From positions 1-11,135 of the forward strand of contig RXOD01006141.1 of the NCBI GenBank assembly GCA_005223375.1: 11,135 nt of DNA, read 5' to 3'. Of this stretch, positions 1 through 9,500 are shown one piece after another. This stretch comes from Amoebophrya sp. AT5.2. Taxonomy: Eukaryota > Sar > Dinophyceae > Syndiniales > Amoebophryaceae. The notes under the pieces were generated by a model. It was not told where the DNA came from and searched no databases. It was given only the letters and a program-made list of their open reading frames with translations. The first letter of the stretch is position 1. Each line of letters begins with the position of its first letter. A program made the position numbers and the translations under genes.

Positions 1-28
1 CCCCCCTACTCCAAACAATGGGGCATCT

Positions 29-113
29 CTGAAACGCCAGAGGTTCAGAGCGCCTTAACGCACACGCCACCCGAGGGAACCCATTACACAGCACTTACCA
101 GTTGCTCACTTAC
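29..113 (-). other. Candidate short intron (85 bases)
   Basis: From the donor at 113/112 the minus strand runs to TCTGGCGTTTCAG, ending at base 29, which looks like an acceptor with a modest pyrimidine stretch. Joining here adds seven codons ending at TAG (6-8), and the result does not resemble the missing end of module 20. An AG two bases later would instead stay open to the edge. The true acceptor may lie outside the window. Apart from these signals, bases 1-113 hold nothing I can identify. Confidence 0.35.
93..99 (-). other. Second, tandem splice donor
   Basis: The ten bases at 92-101 (CACTTACCAG on the plus strand) repeat exactly at 107-116, giving a second GGTAAGT 15 bases further into the intron. 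Using it would keep the TGA at 106-108 in the message and truncate the protein. Whether it is used cannot be told from sequence. Confidence 0.45.
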
Positions 114-114
114 C
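108..114 (-). other. Splice donor (GGTAAGT) ending the giant exon
   Basis: On the minus strand the sequence reads CAGCTG then GTAAGTGAG, a near-perfect eukaryotic donor. It contains the first GT dinucleotide after the codon for the last conserved Cys (C3617). Read without splicing, the frame gains two residues and stops at TGA (106-108) in mid-module. The exon would end at base 114, phase 1. Confidence 0.72.
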
Positions 115-585
115 AGCTGGTCCCGTCATAAGGCCGCCGCGCTCGAAGCCGCAGCTCGTGAAGGCGAGGAATTCCACCGTCCCCGTGGGCGTCGGTGGGT
201 ACTTGAGCGGGCCCTTGTAGCAGTCGCTGCTGTTCGTGATCGGTGTGATCAGGTAGTTCTTGTACTGAATCGACAGCGTGCGGTTCGTGAAGGTGTTGAT
301 CACGTACCGCGCCAGCGTCACGTCGTCCGCCGCCGCCAGGTGCTGCTGGTGCTCTTCCTCGGTCGTCACAAACGCGAACACGGTCGAGGAGTCGTTCAGC
401 GCGAAAGTGATGTTGAACCCTTCTTTCGTGATCAGGCCGCTGTTCGCCTGCAGGGACAGGGTCGTGTCGATGCGGCGCGTCACCGCGCCCTCCGGGCCCA
501 CGGTCGAGTCCTGCACGATGCTCGGCTCCTTCGGCCGGTACAGCTGCGAGAAGATCTTGGGGTCCTGCACGAACGCCACGGAGCT
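114..585 (-). repeat. Module 20, cut by the splice donor
   Basis: Residues 3473-3629 plus one base. It opens with S-V-A-F-V-Q-D-P. Its core strand is T-V-F-A-F-V-T. C3594/C3617 have spacing 23. The expected Tyr and the final V-Y-I-E-D strand are missing: the reading frame reaches the GTAAGT donor just after the second Cys. The rest of the module should lie in the next exon. Confidence 0.68.
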
Positions 586-3500
586 GGTCGGCACGTAGAA
601 GGTGGGCATCTCGTTTTCGTACAGCGCGGTGCTGGTCGCGGACCGCGTGACCTGGGCCGCGTCGGAGATCAGCACCGCGACCTTGTACTGGATGCCCGTG
701 GTCAGCCCGCAGTTCGTCCACTTGAAGTTTAGCGCGCTTCCGTCGTCCGTCGCGTTCGCCATCTTGCGCTGGAAGCCGCACGTCACCAGGTTGCCGATCG
801 CGCGGCTCGAATCCGGCGTCTGGCCCAGCGTGAGCATCGCGTTCGCGTCCACGTACCGCGCGTCCGACGCCGGCACGACGTACGCCCACAAGTAGCCGTC
901 GAACTTCACGCTCAGTTGCAGCTCGATGTCGTTGGCGCCGGCGGCGACCAGGGCTGGCATCTGCGTGAACCAGTTCACGCGGTCCACCCCGGCCGGCATC
1001 AGCGGGAGCCCGCCGACCAGCTCGCCGCGCATCAGCGTGGACCCCGCCTGCTCCGGCCGCTCCAGGTAGATGTACATGTAGTAAAGCAGGTTCCCCTGCA
1101 GCCCGCAGTTCGCCATGCGGACCAGTTGATACCCCGCCTCCACGTCCACGTTGATCTTCAGGCAGGCGGCGTTCGTGCTCGCCAGCCCGTTCGCCTGCCG
1201 GAACGGGAACGGACTCACCTCCCCGACCGGAATCTGCTTGATCAGAGGCAGCGGGAATTTCGTCGGCGTCATGGTGGGCAGCTTAGGGTAGAACCGGTGC
1301 ATGATCCAGACCCAGAGCTTGCCCTTCTGCGTCGGGTGGATCGCGATGTCCCAGCCGTTGTTGCTGTCGTCCAGCAGCAGCGTCTTCGTCAGCTGGGGAT
1401 TCACGAGGAAGTTGTTTTCGAAGGCCGGCATCCCCAGCGTCCGCACCATGCGCGTAAACTGCCCCTGCGTGTTCAGTTTCACCTTGTCGGGGTTGAGAAA
1501 AGCGTACGTGTCCTCGATGTACACCATCACGATGTACTCCACGCCGATCTGCAGGTCGCAGCCGGTGAGCTCCACCTCGGTGTACGCCAATGTGTCGAAG
1601 GACGGCTTCGTGTCCGGCGTGGGCGGCTCCGGCTGCTTCTCGGCGAAGGTCGCGTTGGAATTCGCCGAGAGCCAGTACTGCGCCAGAAACTGCGGCTTCT
1701 TGCTGCCGAAGCAGCTCGCGCCCGCGCCCGCGTGCCCGAGGAACTGCTTCATCTCGTACGCGCCCCGCACCTGCACGGACTGCACCGCGGGCGCGACCAC
1801 AACCCACACGGTCGCGTTCTGCCGCATCTTCCACCGCACCGTCGCGCCGTCGGTGGTGATGATCGCGCCCGGCTTCAGCTCCGGCAGCGCGTAGAACTGG
1901 TTCGACAGCGGCGCCTCCGGCCCGGTGAGCACCAGGTTCCGGCTGAAAACCGGGTAGCGCTTGATCTGCTCGGCAAAGTAGTTCTTCTTGTCGGTGACGA
2001 GGATGTAGGCCTCGTACTCGATGCCCGGGACGAAGTCGCACTCCTCCACGCCGATGTTCACGACCACGGGGTCGAACTCGAGCGGCGCCTGGAAGCCCTC
2101 CACCGGGCCGTGGAGGGTGGCGTTGTACGACGCGTACAGCGGGTGGTTCTCCAGGAGCGTCTCGTTGTACAGGCAGTTCACGGGGTCCGGGCCTTGGTAC
2201 CGCATCTTCCGCACCGTCGGCAGGCTGCAGCGCCAGATCGGGATCCCCGCGGCGGCGCACACCGGGTTCACCTCCTGCGTGGTCGTGACGTTGTCGAAGA
2301 TCGCGAGCATCTCGTCGGGAGTCTCGATCGGCCCAGTAGTGATCGACAGCTCCTGCGGAATGCGGTTCGTTCGCGGCCGCACCATCACGTAGACGCTCCC
2401 GACGGTTTTGTTCATCTTGAATTCCATCGCCATCGCCTCGGAGGTGAGGCCCGTCACGAAGGGCTCCATCAAGAACGCGTTCTGCGGCGGATACAGCACC
2501 ACTTTGCCGTCCTTCACCACCTCGTAGCCGATCACCCCCGACCCGCCGTCCTCGGGGATTTCCCACCGCATGATCACGGCGGACAAACCGCCCCGCGTGA
2601 TGTTCACGCGTGGGGGGGCGCGCGGGACGGCGGTGAGTTCCACGGTCAGGGGGAGCGTTTTCTGCGACTCGCCGAAGTCGGTCATGGCGGACACGCGATA
2701 ACGGACGACGATCGCGTCGATCGACCGATCGCCGTACGCGTTGAAGCTGTCGTCGTACACAAGCGTCTCATCGGTCCCGACCGTCTTGTAGACGCGGTAG
2801 CCCGTGAGTGGGGTGCCGCCATCGAACAAGGGTACGTCCCAACGCAGCGGCAGGGTCGTTGGCGTCCGCAGACTCGCGTCCTCCGCAATGCGCACGTTGC
2901 GCGGAAGCGAGGGCTGCTCCGCACAGAGAATCCGTGCAGGCGTGGAGAGGAAATTACTCCAGCCTATCGCGTTTCTGGGGGATACCGCCACGTCGTAGAA
3001 CCGGCCCAAAATGCAAAGCACGTCCAAATACCCCGCTTCCGAAACGTCCTCGATGTAGGGCGACTGCTGCTCCATAGTTCCGTTCAGATACACGCGGTAG
3101 TAGTCGATTGGCGCACCGCCCGTGTGGTGGATTCCTTGGAACCACGACACGCGGATGAAGACGGTGTTGAACTTGTGCGAAAACTGGTGCCCTGGCGAGA
3201 TCCGGCCGTACGTGTCCTTGTCCGGCCCGGAAACGTACGCGAAGTAGAGGTAGGACACGCCTGATTGGATTGGACAGATGTTGTTCAGTGTCCACGACGA
3301 GTGCTGGTCCAAGTTGTCCTGCCCGATGATCGGCCCTTCGAAGTAACAAGTGCCCCCAATCGCGTAGGTCCAGGGGCGGTCGCGCACAACTTTTTGGGTC
3401 GTATCGTTTACAGCGGACAGCTCGACCACGGCGCCCCACGCGTAGCCGGATTTTTCCGCCTTCAGACGCAGTACGAGCTGCGTGGCGTTGACGAAGGATA

Positions 3501-6500
3501 CGTACGGGGCCACGTAGTAGGCGTTCGACCGTTCGCGCACGACAGGAGACACCATCGTGACCGCAATGCTCCCCTTGTAGTTGTCCGCCAGCTGCCCAAT
3601 CGGCGCGACGAAGTACACAGCGGCATAGGTTTGCCCGGCCGGCAGGTGGCAGTTAGTGAACTCGTAGTGGCTGCGAATTCCGAACTCCGTGATTGGGTAT
3701 TCCCAATACCCGCAGCCGGCCGTGGCCGAGAAGTTCAGCGCGCGCGGCATCGTCATGTCTGGAAGGACCAAGTCGGAAACGATGGAAATCGAGGAGAGCA
3801 CCGAGCTCGGAAAGATCGCCGCCCACAAACCGACGCCCTGCGTCGGCAGCGGGTCACGACCGTTCTTGAACGCAGTTTCGGAGTAGACAATTTGCGGCCG
3901 TAGCGAGAACGTGAACCCGAGCACGGACGGCGTCCCGTACGCAATTGGTGCACCGTCGTCTGCCCACGTGACCTTCATATTCTCCTCCTCAAGCTGGATC
4001 GGCCACGACAATGTCCCCGGCAGTGACCCGTACGCTCCTAACGCCGGTCCCTCCACGTACGCGTACAGCCAGTAAATCTGGGCGTCGAACCCCATCCGCA
4101 ACCGGCACAGCGACATCTCGAACGTAATTGCTTGGCCCCCGATGCAGGGTTTCCGGTTCGCCCGGCACGTGGTTTCGGAGTTCGGGAAGAGATCGGCGTC
4201 CGGGTATTCGTACTCCGTCATGGCGGTTTTCAGCGTGCCCACCGACACCCTGTCCTTATCGAGCGAGTGCACGATCAGCACGTAGTAGAGCCCGTCGTAG
4301 AGCGGCGTGAAGCGCACCGTTTGCCCGCCCGGGCCGGACGTGGACTCGGTGATCAGGTGCGGCCACACCTGGAACTCGTTGGACACCACGGGGAAGCGCG
4401 GCGCCCGCTGCACCATCGGCCCGAAGAAGGAGCCGTCGCCCTTCCCGTCCAGGTCTTCGATGTAGACGAAGATCGCGTAGATGCCGTTCTCCGCGAAGTT
4501 GCAGCTTTCCAGCCGCACCTGCTGCACGGAGTTGTCGATCTCCCGCGCCGCCCAGCTGCAGCGCAGCGCCGAGCCGACCTGCATGTTCACCATCAGCAGC
4601 TCCTGCCCCGCGAAGGTGTTCGGCAGGCCCTTCATGGTGTTGATGTTCACGTACGGGATTTTGTCGTTCTCCACCACGTTCACCCACGCGCGCCCGGAGG
4701 GCTGCGAGCCCTGGAACTGGATCCCCACGCAGCACATGGAGAGCGTCTGGAGGAACTCCGGCTCCATTAGGAAGACGTTGGACTTCGGCGGCACGACGAT
4801 CTCGATCGGCAGCGGCGCGGCGACGCCGTCGGACTGCGACTGCCCGGACAAGTACACGACGAGGTGGTAGGTCACGTTGAAGGAGAAGGCGCAGTCCGTC
4901 ATCTGCGCCACCACCGTCCCCGGCGTCGTGACCGGCACCGCGGTCTTGATGCAGCCGTCCACCGTGATCGAGGTGACCGTCGTGTTCGGGTTTTGCGCGT
5001 TCGCCAAAAACTGCTCAATCGACTGCAGCCGCGGGATGCGCGCGATCGCGTTCTTCTGCTGGTACGCGCCCTGCGTGATCTGTGCGCCGGAGAGACAGGA
5101 CAGAGTCTTGCTGAAGTGCGCCCAGTAGAAACCTGTGAACTCCGCGGAGAACTCGAACTGCAGGCCCCGGTACGTCGGCACGGAGATGAGCCGCGGGTAC
5201 AGCAGGAAGGTGTTGGAGGCCGCGAAGTCCAGCTCGAAGTTCACGAACGTCAGCGTGCCGTCGTTCGCGGACTTCTGCTGCCCGTTCACGGTTTGCAGCG
5301 TCTCCGGGTACGACGTCTCGATGTACACGATCACCTTGTACTTGTTTCCGGAGGCGAGCGTGCAGCTCGTGAGCTCGAACGTGTTTTTGCCCTGCGCGAT
5401 CGCCCGCTGCTGCAGTTGGCAGGTCGGCGGCCCCTGGGCCAGGACCAGCGCCTTCGCGTCCGCGATGTTGATCGCGACGGCCTGCTGCACGACGTAGATG
5501 AAGGTCGATCCCGCGTTCACGGAGGAGAACTCGACCTTCACCGTGTTCCGCGTGGGCGTCGAGCTCATCACCGGCGGCTGCGCGAACGTGTTCGAGGGCG
5601 TCACCGTGAAGTAGAGCGGCGAGGAGAGCACGGACCCGGAAATCATCCCGTCGGCGCCGATCAGCATCACCAGCGCGGCGTACTCCTGGTAGGACTCCAG
5701 CTGGCAGTTCGCCAGCGTGAACACCACCGGCGTCGTCGTGTCGTTCAGGGACACGCCGGCCTGCAGCAGAGGTTCGTTTGTCTTCCGGCACAGCAGCGGA
5801 TCCCCGAGCGCGCCGTTGAACGCGCGCACCGTTTCGACGGTGGCGGTGCGCGCGTTCGTTTTGCTCTGCACGTTCACGATCGCGACGCCGTCGCGCGACG
5901 AAGGCACGAAGGAGAGCTGCAGCCCGGACGCGGTCGGCGTCGTGACCGCGGTCGGGTACGCCAGGAATTTGTTCTGCACCAGGTCCGAGAAGGGGATGGA
6001 GACGTCCAGGCTCTCGCTCATGATGCCGTCAAACACGCCCTTCATGCTGTCCTGGATGTACACCTTCACCTCGTAGGTCTGTCCCGCAATCAGCTGGCAG
6101 TTTTTCAGCTCCACCGTCTGCAGCGAGTCGTCGATGGCCAGGTTCGAGATCAGGCAGTCGTGCGGCGCCGCCTGCAACAGCTCGTCCGTCGTGTGGTCGG
6201 GGGGCAGCAACGGCGTCACCACGGTCTCCACCGGCTCCGACAGCGCCTGCGCGGTGGGGTCGAACTCGAAGTCCGCCGCCAGTCCCGACCGCAACGAGCT
6301 GCCGCCGGGCCCGAGGCCGGGGTCGACCACGGCGATCCAGGCGCGCCCCGTCGGCTCGGACGCCTGGAAGGTCACCTGGATGGCGTTGGCAGAAATCTTC
6401 ACGTTCTGGGGAATGAACGGCTTGGTGCGGAAGCTGTTCGAGAACGTCGGCTTGAACATTATGGCCGGCGACATCATGCCCAACACTGTCTGCCCCATCA

Positions 6501-9500
6501 GCTGCCTCCGCGTGGATGTAGTGTCGCCTGCTCGTCGTCGTGGGGAAGTAGTTGAGGGCGGGGAAATCATGTAGGGGGCTCCAGAGGATGATCTTCCGGT
6601 TCCCGCTGCTCCTGCTGCGCTCTCGCTTAGCTGCGTCAGCGTCAGGCTGTCGTCGTATGGCATGCCTTCCGGTTCCGACGACAACTGCCTCACGCTCACT
6701 GTCTTCACCTCGCCCTCCGTGCAGTTTGTTGTATTCGAAAGCGCGCCGCTGGCCGCGTATTCCGCTGAATCGTCTGCGGACAAGGGATAGCACTCCTCTT
6801 CGCTGCCCCCAATCGCCGTTTCGTTCACGCAGCAACGCACTTCGGAGTCGGACGCAGTTGCGGTTGCTGTCGAATTCGAGGTGTTGCTCGCCGTCTGCAA
6901 GACTATCGTCGGCAGCGGCGAATTGTCCAGTGACTCCACGTACACAAACAGAACGTACTGCTCGTCCATCAGCAGGTTGCAATTCGTCAGCGTCCAGCTG
7001 CTCAGCGTCGTCTTCCAGCTCAGCTGCTTCAGCTCGCAGAGCGACTGCGCGACCCCCTGCTTAATTGCGGAAATGTCGAACATTTCCCCGCTCGAATACC
7101 GCGTGTAGTTTCCGGCCATTACCGGCTGGATCGCGCCAGCCGCGAGGGCTTCGTCATACTTCAGCACTTTCACCCAGGCGAAGCTGTCCAGCAGGGGGCG
7201 CATTTCGAAGAAGATGCGGTCCTGTGTGGACGCGTCCAGGAGCCGGGGATACAGCGCGAACGCGTTGCTCATCCTTTCTCGGTAGTGCTGCACGAGCTCC
7301 ACCTTCGGCGACAAAATCCCACGCCGGTAGTCTGCGTAGCCCCCGAGCGTGGCGGAGGCGCCCTCGATGTACACGTACAACCGGTAGAGCCGCTCGGGCA
7401 CGAGCGGGCAGTCCATGGTGAAGAAGAGCTCGATCGACACCTCCACGCTCTGCTCCGCGATGCTGCAGTTCGAGGGCACCGGCGGGAAGGTGAACACTCC
7501 CGCGTTCGCGTCCAGACTGCCGGCCTTCACGCCGCGCAGGTGGCCGAACGTCGCGAGGTACTTGATGTTCCAGTACAGTGCGTCGTCGTAGCTCACGTAG
7601 GGCTTGTTGTCCGCCGTGTACAAAAGGGGCTGGGACGCGTTCTCGTTCTCCAGCTGGAAGCCGGAGTGCGTGGGGAGTGCGTCCCCCGGCTCGGGCACGA
7701 CGATCGCCCAGATGAATCCCGACTTCTCCGGCGTGACGGAGACGTTCACCCTGGTCAGGAGGTCACCGTTGTTCAGGTTGATGGGCGGCATCTGTACCAG
7801 GTTGGGCCCGGCGGTGAACCGGTTCGAGAGCTCCACCGTGATATTTTGCGACACAAGGGTGCCGTCGTTCGTGAGGCCGTTCGCGTCCGCGATGTACGCG
7901 TAGATCGTGTAGGGAACGCCTGCGCGCAACGAGCACGCGGTCAGGTTCAGCTCGAAAGCCTGCAGACCGGAGACGTTGAGCGGCAGGAACGGGGTAAGGT
8001 CCGACGCCTGGGAGAGTGCGGAGTCGACAGCTGCGGTAAGGGCCGCGGACGTGCTGTTCGACTCGTTCGTCGAGTTGGAGTCGTCGTCGTCGGAGGAGCT
8101 GCCGCCGTCGGACGCGGACAAGCTGGCGCCGACCATTGTGCTTTGGAGCGAGCACTTCCGCTGGAAGGTTCCGTTGGCCGTCGTGGAGACGTTCGTCCTG
8201 AGGAAGTCCACGAGTTCCGTCCCCGTTGCAAACACGCCAGCGCCCGGCAGCGCGGGGTCCACCACGGTCAGCCACAACTTGCCCTCCCGCACGGGCTTCA
8301 ACAGGACCGTCGCCCCGGCCTGCGACAAGTTGTCAACTTGCAGGAAGTTTTGGCTCGTGCTCGGAATGTTCAGACCCTCCCGGGTGAGCTCGTTGCTGCA
8401 CGGCAGCGTGAACTTACGTTTGAACAGGCGACCGTCCCAGTAGTTGCTTCGGCCCGCGTCCACGTACAGCACCGCCGTGTACGTCTCGCAGAACTTGAAC
8501 ACGCTGCTGCCGCACGACAGCGAGATGTTCCGGATGTTCGCCTCGAGATACGCGGTTAGGTTCACCGGGTTTGTCACGTTCGTGACCGTGTACGAATACG
8601 AGTACTCCGTCTTCGTCTCCTGCAAGCTGACCGTCCCGTTCTCGTCCGTGTAGTTGCTGAAGTTGCTCCGGTTTTCCGTCACGTTGAAGTCCTGCTCGGA
8701 AATCACGTTCTGGCTCATGTAGTAGTTGTAGGGGGACTGCAGCTTCTCGTCGAGAAGACAGAAAACGTTCGTGTCGTTCACGTCGAACTGGCCGTCGAGT
8801 AGGTAGTTCTGGATGTTGGTTTTCTCCGCGTTTCCGGCCATGCTCTCTGCCCAGAACAGGACGCGGGCGTCCGAGTGGTTGCCGTCGAACGCGAAGGAGT
8901 ACGAGTCGCGGAAGATGACCCCGATGTCCCCGACGGTGGACAGCACGTGGTCGCGCTCCGCGTCCAGGTCGTGCTGGAACTCGGGGAATTCCACGATGAA
9001 GTTTGCGGTTTCCGGAAACACCACGTCGACCGGGCCGAAAGACTTGCCATCGTTGAAGCCCTGCGCGTCCTCGGTGTAGGCTGCGACCGCGTACGTGGTG
9101 GCCGCTTCCAGGCCACGGCACAGCAACGTCACGTCGCCTTCGGTGTTGAGACCGTCAGCGGTAGGGGACGTCAGGTTCGACGCCGCAGGGAGGTACTTGC
9201 CGTTCATCGCGCACGTGGGCCCGCCCATCACCGGGTTGGGCGACTCGATTCGCCCGTTCAGGATGTCCTTCAGCGACTTCGGATTGGTCAGCATGTCGTC
9301 CACGCACGTCTTTCCCGCGGAGCAGTGGAACAGGCCCGCCCACACGTAGCCAGAAATCCGCAGACGGATGGAGATGGTCAACTGCCCAGTGCCCTTGGTG
9401 TTGTCGATCAGCGGATACTCGACAAACTCGTTGCTGCTCGAGACGCCGAAAGTGGTCACGAACAGCGACCCGGCCTCGGCCTCCGACTTCGCCGCGTAGA

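Noticed and set aside
106..108. TGA as the true end of the protein
   Set aside because: It lies just beyond a strong GTAAGT donor and cuts module 20 before its last conserved strand. It remains possible as the end of an unspliced or alternatively spliced form.
916..3264. A 782-codon plus-strand open frame, and similar ones at 4864-6555, 7285-8559, 8875-9627 and 10039-10788
   Set aside because: All lie in the frame exactly codon-aligned with the minus-strand gene. That frame is closed only where the gene uses TTA, CTA or TCA codons, which are rare in this GC-rich coding sequence. The translations are Arg/His/Val-rich without domains.
4412..4455. EF-hand loop in module 12
   Set aside because: The D-x-D-G start is suggestive, but a Lys sits at the third ligand position and the closing Glu is missing, and there are no flanking helices.
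6528..6699. Internal intron in the Ser/Thr-rich linker (GTGAGC donor, pyrimidine-rich stretch then GAGCAG)
   Set aside because: The length would be 172 bases, which shifts the frame, while the unspliced frame continues directly into a good module 8.
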